From the NCBI GenBank assembly GCA_031002005.1, contig CM061919.1, forward strand, positions 176,001,121-176,065,120: a stretch of DNA of 64,000 nt. The letters run 5' to 3'. The DNA is from Vandiemenella viatica (Eukaryota > Arthropoda > Insecta > Orthoptera > Morabidae). Position 1 is the stretch's first letter. The number at the start of each line of letters is the position of its first letter. A program made the translations under genes and the position numbers. The notes below the pieces were generated by a model. The model was given only the letters and a program-made list of their open reading frames with translations, was not told the DNA's origin and did no database searches. This document shows, in pieces, positions 29,901 to 41,484 of this stretch.

Positions 29901-31244
29901 ATGATTAATATTGGTTACCCATGATATAACTAATAACTACGAACCATTGCCTGAAATTTGCAAGTTTTTTTTTTAGAAAAATATATTTCAGGCAGACACG
30001 ATGTTGGAGATAGTCAAAGTGCATGCAAGGGTGTATATCCAAAGAACAATTCATTACATATAAGTTAAGATACCTGTACTTTGTTATTTGTCATCGCTGA
30101 AGTTCTCCTCTACGAAGTATCACTGTTTTAATGTTCCTGAAGACTGTTACCTATATTGGTGGGTGACGCATTGAAGGGGAGTCGTAGGTTGCCGAATGCG
30201 GCTGTCGAGTATATTTAACCACGGGACTGTTCAGCCAGCCAGTCACTCGGACGTGACCCAGATACCAGGAACGCTAACTACCTCTAGGCAGCTTCCGGCT
30301 CACGTCAACAAGTGTTCATTCAGTGACATACCAAAGTATCTTCATCAGTGTTCCATCAACCATTTGTATACTAAATTTGACAGAAAGATTTGCCTCGTTT
30401 CGCTGCAACGGCTGCTACGGTAATTACAGTTACATTTCTTTTCAGTACCAAAGTCCTGCGATGGGAACCACGTTGACGAATTTATACAAAAGGTTATGCA
30501 AATATTAAAGATTAATAACCATAAGAAAAGCATGCTGACCAGTCAACAAAGCTTTCACATACAAAAAAGTAATGAATGAATATTTACACCTAACAAATCA
30601 AACCTTGTTTAAGATGAATAAATACACTTCCTACTTTCAAACATACCGCCATAGCACAGCTGATAACTTTTAAAGATTTGAAACAAAATCCAAGTTCTAC
30701 AACACAAAAACTTTGACTTCCGGTTGTTGTCAACAACAACAAACCTCTATATACAGTTCGTAGTCAGCGAAATCTCGAAAAATGCATACTATAAACAGTT
30801 TGATAGGAGGGATAGTGTAAGATACGTAGACAAACGTGAACGAATTGCTTCATGATCCAGAACTGTAAGTAGTTAGTAAAATAAAACAACTTAATCAATT
30901 TACAAAATATACAAATCTGGTTTTCTAACACTGATTTCAAGAATGTAAAATGTTTAATAATTGCTTAATTTACAAAACAATAATAACAGCCTTAGGAAGG
31001 AAACTTTTATACACAGTTGTAGCAGTAATTGTGAAATGGGAACTTCATTTGTTTGAAAGCTGAATAGTTCAGATGGTTAAATAACAGCAGTGAAGGTGTA
31101 AGATTTGACTAAGTGGGTATTATTTATTAGTAGTGATATACCAACTTTTCACAATGACGTAAGACATCAGTTTTTTATGGCTGTAGGGTAGCGAACACAT
31201 ATTCTTAACAGTTATTATCATTTCAGCTTGCTAAATGGCCGTTT
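29901..31244. other. Unassigned DNA with a TATA-containing segment
   Basis: Mostly AT-rich and featureless. At 30190-30420 the sequence becomes GC-richer. tatatttaa at 30210-30218 lies about 30 bp upstream of ccagtcac (Inr-like, A at 30241), a plausible RNA polymerase II core promoter arrangement on the plus strand. The frame 30196-30423 is not recognised. Confidence 0.3.
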
Positions 31245-31478
31245 AAACTGTACATACCTCTCGCACTCTAGAGGATGCTGGTTCGAATTCCCGTCCGGGT
31301 ATCCACATTTGGGTTTTCACTGGTTTCCCCAAATGACTACAGATATACATAGTGCTTCCTTCATAAGGCCCTAATGGCCGAATTATTTCCCTTTCTTTGC
31401 CCCCGTTCTTTGCCCCCATTCTTTTCCCGCCTCTAATGACGACGTGGCGTAAAGCCTTTAAGCAAAAAAAAAAAAAAA
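31245..31478 (+). mobile_element. SINE family A, head degraded
   Basis: The B box ggttcgaattcccgtccgg (about 31279), central block (atttgggttttcactggttt), 3' body with a duplicated 'ctttgcccccgttctttgcc' segment, the shortened 3' end 'gacgacgtggcgtaaagcc', and a 14-base A-tail are all seen. The direct duplication in the body is specific to this copy. The minus frame 31243-31659 is a shadow. Confidence 0.88.
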
Positions 31479-32125
31479 TGGAAGACCTGTACATGTTGAA
31501 TACTCTTTTAGTTGTTGTAAATCGCAAATTGGATGTTCTTGGTGCTTTTTCTGTATGGATTCTCTTTCTGATCTGTTTTAAGAATATGAAGGCGTAGTAT
31601 GTATAGTAGTTGCTTCCCGAAAATGTGCGTAAGATTTCAACGTTTAAATCAATGTTCACTGAGGAAAGAATTCACGACTGGGGCATGACATGGATGTGTA
31701 ATAATGGATGCACTGTTCTCCTACCCTTCAGTGACTAATTTTGTTTTGAATTCCAAGTATTTGGAATAGTATTACTCCTAAAACAGCACTATCAATGTGT
31801 TCTCAACTATTTTTAACTGTCTTTACCTTACTTTTGCTGATCTGTGTGACATTGAGATAATTGAGCTGTAGAAGCCACATGTGAAGAATTTGATTTCAGA
31901 AACTGTGAACTACAATTCGGTCACTTTTACTCTCACATGTCGGAAAGCATGTTGATACTGATTTGTAAGATGGCGTAGTTCCAAATCATTCAATCGTTTC
32001 CAAATTCGTACATATTCCTCATTCGGTATGTGTGTGATGTATCGAATTATTCAATTCGCATGACATATGCAACTTCAAAAGATATATTGGAGATATTAGC
32101 GCGAATGATGCCTTAGTGAATTGTC
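31479..32125. other. Unassigned DNA
   Basis: No recognised features before the LINE fragment. Confidence 0.3.
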
Positions 32126-33440
32126 GTGAGACTTCACTATCATTTTTAGACGTTTCCGTCGTCCAGCACATCCTCTTCCAAGTCTGGTGGTCATTCCACG
32201 AATTCTTCTCCGCCACTTTTCTCCAAACAACTCCCTCAGCCTCTTGAGTCCTTCTTAAAGGCGGGTTTACACGATTCACTTTTCGCAATCACTCAGGACG
32301 AATCACTCGCAGTGAAAGTTAAGGTGAAATCACTTTTCGTTTACATGTATCATCACAAATGAACCATTCAATTCACTTCAAGATGGCAACAAACTGACTT
32401 GTGCGTGTTGGAGTGGATTTAATTTTCAGAAACCTCGCCTAAGGAATTAAAAGTTACATCGTGCAGAAAGTTAACTAAAAAAAGAGAAGTTCGTAGGCGA
32501 GAAATTGGAGCTTTCGGCATGGTAGAATGAGTATTGCAAGACAAAATGACATTTAAAAACTATCTTCGAATGTGTGAAACACAAAGATTTGCTGTCAAAA
32601 AGCTTACTGCTAGTTACAAGACAGGACACTAATGAGAAAATGTCTTCCGGCTAAACTGAAGTTAAAAACTACTCTCAGGTTACTTGTAACTGTTTTAAAA
32701 CACATTCACAAAGAAGCACAATTTACACCACATTTTTGGTTTTACAAATTCAGTTAATACGCTAGAAAAGCTTGATCGGAAAGTAAAATATTCTCCTATT
32801 GTCAAAAATGGGAGATTAATTTCTTTAATCATGTCCTCAATAACCCTATCACTTATTTTTTATTTGTATTATTTTCGAATTTTGTTTTCTACAAACACTG
32901 GTTGTAAATGGAAAGATTTAAAAAATAAATGTTCCTTCTTTCCATTTAAAAACAATTATGTGTTCAAAACAAAAACAATCAGAAACAAACAACTACGACC
33001 GATCCAGGAAGAGGTTTCACTTCGATATTCTGACTGTTTACACGTGTCACTCTTGATGATTCATCCGAGTGAAACACAGAAAGTGAACGAAAAGTTGAAC
33101 CCGAGCCAAATTCTTTCATCCATCATCTTGGATGATCACTTTGGATGATTCTCTGTTTATACAGTTCACTTTCCTTTCACTGCGAGTGATTCATCCGGAG
33201 TGATTGCGAAAAGTGAACCGTGTAAACCCGCCTTTACTTGGTCCATCCATCTTGCCCGAGGTCTTCCGATTGGTCTCCTTCCCTTCTCGCTGTTCAGGAG
33301 AGCTAACTTCGGCGTTCGCCCCTCCTCCATCCTCATTACATGCCCCAGCCACTGCAGTCTTCTCGTGAATATTGTCAGAACCTATAATCGAGGATATATG
33401 AGGGCTTCCATTAATGACATGAGGTGTTTTTCCGGAATTC
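32126..33440 (-). mobile_element. LINE 3' fragment split by a TIR element
   Basis: Two minus-strand pieces, 33440-33236 and 32256-32126, are collinear parts of one LINE polyprotein C-terminus. The first reads RLQWLGHVMRMEEGRTPKL, then GRRPIGRPRARWMDQ. The second continues QEAEGVVWRKVAEKNSW and NDHQTW. Together they make the usual W.GHV.RM ... GRPR.RW.D......W...A..R..W order. The 979-bp element at 32257-33235 interrupts them exactly between the GRPRARWMDQ block and the next. The minus frame 32019-32288 crosses the junction. Confidence 0.8.
32257..33235. mobile_element. TIR transposon inside the LINE, Harbinger-like
   Basis: The left end aaaggcgggtttacacgatt and the complement of the right end aaaggcgggtttacacggtt form inverted repeats that continue through 'cacttttcgcaatcact' and 'gaatcactcgcagtgaaag' for about 65 bp with few mismatches. 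More 'gattcatcc/gtgaa' motifs recur subterminally. The interior near 32550-32660 reads TFKNYLRMCE and NEKMSSG-like fragments, similar in style to the N-terminal part of PIF/Harbinger transposases; this is weak evidence. The target duplication could not be fixed unambiguously because both flanks contain overlapping TTA/CTT strings. Confidence 0.8.
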
Positions 33441-33770
33441 TGGACCCTTCCCCCCCGTCTGGTGAGACTTCTGTCGGACCCACCCTCCCCCCTACCAATC
33501 GACCTCGTAACTTTTTGAGTCCACTTTTTTAGGTCTCATGCTCCGAAGGGCTGTTATACCCATTTCATTTTGTTAGTATAAATGGTAAATCTGTGTGATG
33601 ATTGTTTTCGCTTTAAGGTGTGCGTAGAAGATTTTTTCTGATCTCCAAACCACCTGAGTGATATAGGCGTTTAAATCAGAACGAATTCTTAAGGTTGTCT
33701 GTATTTTTTTAATGCCTAATTAAAAGCGAGATGTGTGGCTATGTGTGTGCGTCGCCTTTGTGTGTTGACT
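33441..33770. other. Unassigned DNA
   Basis: No recognised gene. It includes a C-rich tract near 33448-33492 at the LINE edge. Confidence 0.3.
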
Positions 33771-33784
33771 CGAGCCAAGTAGCT

Positions 33785-33860
33785 CGGCTGGGCAGCCATT
33801 TCCGGCCCGGGTCGACGGCATTTCCGGAGTCCCTCCGCCGCCGGAAATGGCTGCACACGT
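33785..33860. promoter_or_regulatory. GC-rich dyad with ETS/YY1-like sites
   Basis: A perfect 14-bp inverted repeat, gcagccatttccgg (33792-33805) and ccggaaatggctgc (33841-33854), flanks 35 bp that contain a third catttccgg (33819-33827). CCGGAA is the core of ETS-family sites, and the gccat half resembles YY1-type sites. Such composites are common in animal promoters. The island is GC-rich in AT-rich DNA. Function is inference; it could also be a hairpin of a MITE, though no TIR continues outward. Confidence 0.4.
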
Positions 33861-34367
33861 TGTTCATGCTGCTCTTTCGTTACGTCTTGATTGAGCGAAA
33901 CTTGGGGAGAGCTGAAGTATCACATTACCCTTTTCTCGTCAATTAGACCTCGCTCATGTATCCCACAGTCAATTCTGTAAAATGTTTGTACCAAATTAGG
34001 TAGTATTCCTCCGATCCACCTTAAAAATGCCATTCACTGTCTTGCTAATTCTAAAATACGCTCTCAAGACATGCTGTCATTCTTTCAACTAGTTCAGTTT
34101 CCTCCTGTAAATCTCCTTGGCGTGAATTGCTGACACCATTTATCGATCATGTAGACTGTTGAGCTACTGTACTATATCACATGGCTTCAGTTTCTTTACG
34201 CTCTTTTACATGCTATCCATGCCAAGGGAATGCTGCATAATTGCAATACCAGACTAGGTGGACAAATTCCTTAAAGTTAACCCGATTATACGATTATATA
34301 AATCTGCAACAACTGTGTCTGTTACGCCGTACAGATTTTGATGGGGTTTCCACTGTTTGACGGAACC
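33861..34367. other. Unassigned DNA
   Basis: Nothing recognised before the next SINE. Confidence 0.3.
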
Positions 34368-34612
34368 TGGTGGGTGAGCAGTAGCTTTGGTGTGACATTT
34401 AAGAGAACGTGGGCTCAAATCCCCGTCCAGCCTTCCAGGTTTTTTATTCCATGATCCAGCGAAATCACTTAAGGTGAATGCCGGGATGGTTTCTTCAAAA
34501 GGTGATGCCCTAATTTCTCCCAGTTTCTTGTTCCCAATCCTCTTCCGACTCTTAATGCCTCCACGTTAGCGAGGCGTGAAGCAATAATAAAAAAATAAAA
34601 ATAAAAAAAAAA
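34368..34612 (+). mobile_element. SINE family A, full length, diverged
   Basis: The head ggtgggtgagcagtagc, B box gggctcaaatccccgtcc, a diverged central block (ccaggttttttattccatga), 3' body and the end 'ccacgttagcgaggcgtgaag' are present, then a tail of A runs separated by T (aataaaaaaataaaaataaa). Divergence suggests an old insertion. Confidence 0.88.
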
Positions 34613-35118
34613 GCTTAGGATGTTACTTAAAATCTGAGGTATATTTAATCACCCATTGTTACTAAGCACCGGTGCGAGGGATCAAAATTGTTTCTCTGTA
34701 ATTTGTCTAAAATTAAGAAAAAACTTCTGGAAAGATTTTGACTGTGTTTTCAAAGTTTCGAATCTGGCATAAAATTTTAGATTAACTGGAATGGAGCAGA
34801 AAATTAATGTACGATCAAAACAATAACGAAGAAATTTGGTGCCATTCTACCACCCTTTTTCGGTTTTTTCGAGTACCCAGCCTGTAATACCATAGTTGGC
34901 CGCAATGTAGCCGAGCCGAGTTAGATGGATAATGAATTTACCTATTTTTAGAGAATATTCAACATGGTGCTAATTATTGTAGTTGGAAAGAATTTTTTGT
35001 GAAGACGTTGGCAATTGTTGTAAAATGAGGAAACTGCGTCTAAAAAATGAATTCCCTCTTACGATTTCGAGTCATCACGTAATTCTTATCAAGCTATAGT
35101 AAATTAATAATGATAATT
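34613..35118. other. Unassigned DNA
   Basis: AT-rich. No gene recognised. Confidence 0.3.
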
Positions 35119-36716
35119 ATAAAGGTACGTTTCAACTGAGGCAACTTCTGGGCAACATGTGGCATGCGGCTCTGACGCATGCGGCAAGGAGTATTTCAAG
35201 CGAAGCAACACGCTGCGTCATGTAGCAAGCATCAATGCGCATGCCACATGTTGGGCCGTGTCGCAGGCGTATGCGCCACTGTGAGACAAAAATATAGTGT
35301 CGCACAATGTGCCTGTATCCAACTGGCGGTGGATAAGTGCGACAGAAAAAGGGCGACATGGAGTAGAACATACAGAATACAACCTTACTATTGAAGACTA
35401 CCATACTCCACGGGAGATGTGGAACAGAAGGAGTGTTTAATATAAAAACAGTATGAAAAAACAACTAAATACTCGCTAACAAATACGAAATAAAAAATAA
35501 TAATAAAAGTATGGTCAAGAATCCGAGTTCTGATTTTGAACGGGTACATAAAAGGACTACTACACCGATGAGCGACTCATCGCCTAAAGAGAAGTGGTTT
35601 GCTTATAATCTCCTCACATGTTTGTTAGTGAATATAGCTTGTATACAAAAATGTTTTCCAATTTAGATTCTAGAAAGTAAAAATTAATTTTTTCTTGAGG
35701 TGACCATTCATTTTTGATATTGTGTGTGATGGGAGAATTTAAGTAATACGGGAACGTAGAGTTTGTGTGTGTTTTTTTTTGTATTTATTACCAACATACT
35801 TTTCATTCTTTTGCCACAAAATACCTAGCGAATTCATCTCAGAGGCCTTGTGCATCTTCACCTGATTTTAACCATACCTGTGTCATCTTCTATTACCGTC
35901 CTCCACGATCCTGGAATGACAGTTCCATCTTGTGTATCAATATCTATGGTTCCATAACGTGCATGAAGAATTCTTGAATTATTGCCTTTCTTTTTTTTTT
36001 TTTTAAATAGTAGATATACATACGCAGATGCGATAGTCTCTTCTTTTTCAACATTTATCATTGAAGTTTTTTGAAACACGCGAAAACCTGATGCTAATAA
36101 TCCAAAAGTATTTTCCACTACTCTTCGTGCGCGTGCTTGTTTGTAATTGTATATTCTATTCTTAGAACCTTTTTTCTTGACGTCTCGAATACGCTTCATG
36201 ATGTGTACCTGTAGGGGACATGCGTCATCTAAACCTAAGGCGATAACAATTTACTTCGAGGGAGAGGTTATAAAGTCGGTAATGCGAGTTCATTTTTCAT
36301 TAAAAAGTAGTAAAATAAAGTTTTGCGAAACACTCCTCCGTGTGAAATCCTCATTTGACACCCAATAGTAGCATACAAGAAATAATAGTTGGCACCCCCA
36401 TCAAAACACCACCAAGTCGTATTCAGTTTTCTTTCCTTTATTGCTGTTTGCGAGGATCCAATAAGCAGCAGCTGCCACTGCTTCAGGTAACTTGACGCAC
36501 GCTGCTGGCAAACAGGTGCCGAATAACTTGAAATGCTTATGCCGCATGGTATACGCAACGGCAACAAGTAACAAGCGACAATTGTCAGCAAATGTTTGGG
36601 CTATATTCGACTTGCGACAAAAGTATGAAGACGCACGGCGACGTGTAGCAACAAAATAACACTTGCAGCATGCTACATGTTTGCTCGTTATTGCCTCATT
36701 GGAAACTCGCCTTAAG
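35119..36716 (-). mobile_element. PIF/Harbinger element, decayed
   Basis: The termini are imperfect inverted repeats: left 'aaaggtacgtttcaactgag gcaac' (in plus) and the complement of the right 'ttaaggcgagtttccaatga ggcaa', followed on both sides by 'acatgt(g/a)gcatgc'. Subterminal regions on both sides are unusually rich in GCAAC/CATGC words, probably transposase-binding repeats. The transposase remnant lies on the minus strand (see 35858-36260). The whole copy is about 1.6 kb, shorter than autonomous Harbingers, and lacks the Myb-like ORF. Confidence 0.75.
35858..36260 (-). pseudogene. PIF/Harbinger transposase C-terminal fragment
   Basis: The minus frame 36199-35858 contains NRIYNYKQARARRVVENTFG and LLASGFRVFQ at residues 14-43. 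This is the NYRLSRARRVVENAFGILxxRFRVF signature of the DDE_Tnp_4 (Harbinger/HARBI1) transposase, with the third catalytic acidic residue as the E of RVVEN. Upstream, to about 36250, the same frame reads GLDDACPLQVHIMK. This corresponds to the conserved VGD.AFPL...L(M/L) block with the second catalytic Asp. The downstream part contains a long Lys run from a poly-T insertion and loses the usual LHN motif. The first catalytic Asp region is not recognised. Confidence 0.85.
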
Positions 36717-37924
36717 TCACCCAAAAAAACATCCGAGACTTACTCTGGTCTGTACCCTGTTCACTGAGAAGTGCTGGCTCAAGGTCATGTTATGGCATCG
36801 CTCCTCACCTCACCATTCCCTCCCTTCCTACTTCTCCGAGCTGAACACTATGCCCAGGTAAGAGGTTTATTAAATTGCATCTTCGCGTGAAGTGCAGCGG
36901 AGAGGGGATAGAGGAGACTTACCCTGAGCCGCCTGTGTAAACTGAACGCACTATAATTGACAAAGCAACAGGCAAAATTTAGTTTACCGACAGGTTTCTA
37001 AGCTTTTAGGTGTAAACTATATAGGCGAATAAAAGACTGCGGATTAAGACCCTTGCTCTCCCATTAGAATGAATTTTTCCTTGTAATTTAACGTAAGATC
37101 GTATCGCTCATTTATCGATAAATCTCGCTTACTGCACCAAATTTGTAAGAATTATATAAATGGAGGCCAAACTTAACAAACCAAGGAAACACATTAGGTC
37201 ACTCCAAGACGGATGGAATCAACTAAATCGGCTCAGTAGGGAAATTAAGTTGTTGCATTTACTGGGACAGTGACGAAGAAATGTTAGTTAATGCTTCTAA
37301 TACGGTGGTGGATTTAAAAAAAAGAGCTTCATAGGTGTATTGTAGACGTTATTTTCCTAAAGAGATTAAACTGGTTGACTTCCCAGCTAAACATACAGAT
37401 ACTCTCCATCACTGAAAAAAACATAACAACAGATATAGTAGCCTGAAATATAGCCTCATGAGTTCTTAACCTAAAGAGTGTTATTCGGTTTGAAGCATGG
37501 CACTAAATGCAGTTATCTGTATTTGTTGTAAATACTCAACCTTACATACAATCCTTTAACAATCTATGTCTTGTCGATTAAAAAAAAAACACGTTGCCTG
37601 GATAGATTTAAGATTTATAATTTAACTGATGACAATTGTAGAACATTTCTAACATGAAACGAAATTATCCAATTACATGAACATACGGCGAACTATCCCA
37701 TACATAACGTGCTAAATAAAGCAAGCACAGTCAATGAATTGAGATGACAGAAGAACTTCAGGCTACAAGACTTTAGGCAAACAGCATCTTTATTGTGTCA
37801 CCACTATTCGTACTATTTCTCTGAGACTATCTGAAGATCTGATAGACCGAGTGTGGTTTTCAGCTATACGGCAACGATTTACACAGTTTGCTTCAGTTTT
37901 CGCGATTACTGATTAGCCAATAGC
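36717..37924. other. Unassigned DNA
   Basis: No gene or repeat family recognised. A short C/T-rich stretch lies near 36800-36850. Confidence 0.3.
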
Positions 37925-38085
37925 GAACAAGCAGGTTTCCCGAAATCATTTCAGCCGAATGGCGGGATGCTTCATTAAAAGTTCATGGTTGAATTCCTTT
38001 CTGTTTCTTGCCCCCCCCCCCCCCGCAAATATTCACCTCGATATAATGACCTAAGAGATGCAGATCCAGAAGGAAGGGGGAAATA
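37925..38085 (+). repeat. SINE family A, 3' two-thirds, with poly-C
   Basis: The central block remnant 'ggtttcccgaaatcatttca', 'gaatggcgggatgcttcatt' and 'gttgaattcctttctgtttc' are followed by a run of about 16 C (38010-38025) replacing the usual 'gccccca' segment, then 'cacctcgatataatgacc'. Head and B box are missing. The 3' end is degraded. Confidence 0.75.
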
Positions 38086-40050
38086 AGAATTTCACAAAAA
38101 ATAAAATATAAACTGCCATAAAAAACACAAAAAAATTTAAAACAGGTTTAGACCTTGGTTAGAAGCAAATAATTTTAAATAGACAATTTTTACAATACTG
38201 TTATTGAAATTTTAACATTAATCAGTTATTTTTTGGGTCGGTACCAGGTGTCACTCAGCGGGCCTTCCATCGCGATGAACGAATTATTGCATTTTATTTG
38301 CTGTTCGAGGCGACAAGGGAAATACATACAAAAATTACGAATATTTTTCAGCATATAGTGAGTGGGAATTGTTTTTGCGGGAGACAGCTTAACGAAACAA
38401 ATTAAACGATATTTTAATCTGTGGCTCGGCCTCGTTGGTGGTCGAAGCATATTTCTGGCGCTACAGTGTCCACTGGCGGACTGCGTCATACGGTAATAGT
38501 TTCACAATTAATCTAATGTATTATTGTCATTTTTTTATTTTCTTGCCTTTACTGGCACCGTCTTAAAATACTGATTAATGTTAAAAATTTAATAATATTA
38601 TTGTAAAATATTGTCCATTTAGATTTATTTTCTTCTAAGAAAGGTAAAATTTATTTTAAAATTTTTAGTGCTAATTTTTTTTTTTTTTTATGGCGGTTTT
38701 AATTTTTTGTAACATTTTTTATTATTAAATTTTTATTACAGCTTGTTTTGTATTTTAAATATGGTTAGGCCTTCTAAACACAAAACTCGAAAGAGACAGC
38801 GCCTTTAGTCGAAACTAGTAACGAAACGGGCAATTGTTTAAGAAGAAACGGGGAAACAAAACACAACCAATACGATATTTCAGAAAAGAGTGACGAGCAT
38901 CGTGCTCACAAAATGAAATGCTCCAAAAATTTTATCTGGTGTATTGAAAGGTCAGAAAAAAATCATTTCACCGGCTCGGCTTGATACACGATAAATTATT
39001 AAATAATCTGCACAAAGAAAGAGGTCTCGTAGAAATGACGAAGTTGCGTTATCTATCCGACAGCTAGATTTTTTTATTCGTGCGTTGACATTCCACAACC
39101 GACCGAAGATGACAGACGGGCGGGTGGCAAAGTCGCGACGCGAGGCGTGAAGCGATAGTTTGATATGATCTTAGCAAAAAATACGGTCAAACTGAGATCT
39201 AATTTCAAGTCGGCTAACTATTAGTATGAAACCAGTAGAACATTAATACCGGAATTCCGAAAGTTCGCAATCCCGGAGCTGAGGATAGATTTTTTTCCGA
39301 TGTTTGAGTTCCGGAATTTATCGTGGTATGCATTTCGACTGCAAGAAAGCTCCTTCGGGCAATACTAAAGGAATACACAAAAACAAACATAGGAACTCAA
39401 TTAAATTTATATTGGACCATTTTGAAAGTATACCCCATCCAGTAAAAAAATAATTAAAATCGGTTCACAACTGGCAAAGATATCACTGAACATACATAAA
39501 AAAAAGATTTAATTTAAAACCACCTCCTTTTTTGAAGTCGGTTAAAAATGAAACGATTAAACAGAAGAATGATAACCGTATGTAAAAAAATTGCTTTTGT
39601 TATTCGCGTTACTTCTTATTTGTTACTTTTTATTTATTTAATAAATCGTTCCTTCAGAATCAGTGTGTGGTAGGTGAATAGCTTGAGGAAGGTGTTTCGT
39701 CGTTGTGACAGCATGTCATTAATGGTTTCACATCACGCTGTCTGTTACAGCCCGCAACGTCCCGAGGAGGAAAACTTTACCAAAGCTCGTGATTAGAAAG
39801 GCACCGATTAGGCTGTCCCGAGTTGTGTGCTTTCTTCCAGAAATTAACTATTAATGGTACTCAATGAATTCTTCGCGGGTGTCCACTGGATACGCCGGGA
39901 AAGTATCCATTCACATATTAATGGTACTGAGTGTATTACCAAAAAAATGCTTGTTACATCTCTCAGTTCTGCCTATAACATCATTTCAGTACACGTTCCG
40001 CTTTTAACCCCCCCCCCCCCCCAAAATGACTGTGGTACCTTTTTCTTTCT
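38086..40050. other. Unassigned AT-rich DNA with an old repeat
   Basis: No gene recognised. At 39385-39550 the complement reads 'aaccgacttcaaaaaagg' near its start and 'ccagttgtgaaccgatttta' downstream, a wording I associate with a widespread insect repeat, but I cannot name it with confidence. A C run of about 14 sits at 40009-40022. Confidence 0.3.
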
Positions 40051-40059
40051 CTTATTTTT

Positions 40060-40630
40060 ATGCTGCTAGTATATCCGCCGGGGTGTTCGTTAGTATTAGT
40101 CGATGGGGCTAAAATTTTGAAAGTATCTGACGTGGTCGCCGAACTTGATAATCCGCTGGCGTACCGGGGAAACAAGATCGATTCTGGTCCATATCTCGGC
40201 TCCGGCTCACTGGTCACCCATATCATCAGTTATGAGTTACTATAAGACATTGAATGATACGCTGAGTTGTAGTGGTCAGTACACCTTCCTTTCGAAGGTT
40301 CCGTTTGGGCGACGTCGTTCTTTCTGTAACGCGGAGATGGATCCGAGTCGTGAGATAAGTGCGTCTATTTCGGACGGTGCAGTTACAGCACGTGTTTGGA
40401 CGCAGTCTGCAGCGACGCAGCGGCCTTGGCTTCTAGAAGCGTCGCAGACCGCAATAGACGCCTAGCGGCACGTGCGCCTTCTTCAGACGCACTGCTTTCT
40501 CGAGCTCATGTTCACGAGTGCAAGAACGCATCCAGCAACAAGTCGCGAAGGGTGAACAGTAATGCTCTGGAGATTCGATTCCTGAATCGACCGTCAGTTA
40601 TTCACGGAAATCAATCCACACTTTGAACAA
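40060..40630. other. GC-richer segment with open frames, unassigned
   Basis: G+C rises from 40060 to 40530, with CpG-rich strings such as 'gggcgacgtcgttctttctg' and 'gcagcgacgcagcggccttg'. Three overlapping plus frames (40060-40245, 40145-40465, 40396-40626) are open. None contains a domain I recognise. Near 40543-40600 a tRNA-like 'gggtgaacagtaatgctctgg' plus 'gattcgattcctgaatc' suggests a decayed SINE head. Confidence 0.3.
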
Positions 40631-41025
40631 GAGCGTCCCATTCTATTGGCTATGAGCCGATTTCGCTTAAGTCCTTTGTTAACAATACTAACCCATTTAT
40701 GCTGCCCTCCTATCAAAACCATCCATCAACCCGCGAAAGAATATCACTCGATTACGTAATATTATTAGTCTTATTATTTCTGTTATGGCAAAGCAATAAG
40801 AAATACTTCAAAGATTCTCATGGCAGTAACATTTCAGTTCTCCTACAGTTGTGAGACATCCACCTTAAGACAAATTTACGACTGCATCGTCGCCTTTAGC
40901 GCGTGACGTTGGCGAAGAACGCTGAGTGTATCTTTGATTGAAAAGAGAATTAATACTTCCATTATACAAGAACTTAATATTTCGAAAGGTATCGCTTCTC
41001 ATGTCATCCTTCAGTTCTTCTGACA
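40631..41025. other. Unassigned DNA
   Basis: Nothing recognised. The minus frame 40865-41083 is a shadow near the LINE tail. Confidence 0.3.
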
Positions 41026-41245
41026 TAAAGTGGAAGTTTAGATAAAGTGATTGTTGAAGGGAATGCTGAGAGTAGAAGACCACGAGGAAGGACAGCGAAC
41101 AGATGGATGGATCACGTCAAAAAGTTAACAGGCTAATTATCGAGCAGGATCCCAGAAAAGCTGAAAATCGTAAAGACCGGCAATGTCGCAAAAGCAGTGA
41201 TAAATCCTATGGGATCACAACGCTAAGAAATAACCGAAGACGATT
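41026..41245 (+). mobile_element. LINE 3'-terminal coding fragment
   Basis: The plus strand reads VIVEGNAESRRPRGRTANRW and MDHVKKLTG, then after stops AEDR-like and VI.PMGSQR. This follows the EG...RRPRGRP..RW.D.....TG ... A.DR..W......HDPQ pattern at the end of many insect LINE ORF2 proteins. Short, with stops, 5'-truncated. Confidence 0.65.
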
Positions 41246-41484
41246 ACTGCCGTGTTATTCCTGATATATTGTCGTGTTTGTAACTGACTGCTTAAGTATC
41301 TTTTATTTGCAATACATACAAAGAGAAAGCAATCACACATTCTTTAGTTCCATTTTTATGATCGATTTTCACAGAATACGCCTTACGTACAGTTGTGTGC
41401 AGTAATACGGGCAACTTATCTGTTAATTTGTCTTGTACTGTTATTGCTTAAACATATCCGTTTTGAGGACAAAATAATAGAAAC

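Noticed and set aside
35179..35394. 71-codon cysteine-rich plus frame
   Set aside because: It lies in the GCAAC/CATGC-rich subterminal region of the Harbinger element, which generates the Cys/Ala/His pattern.
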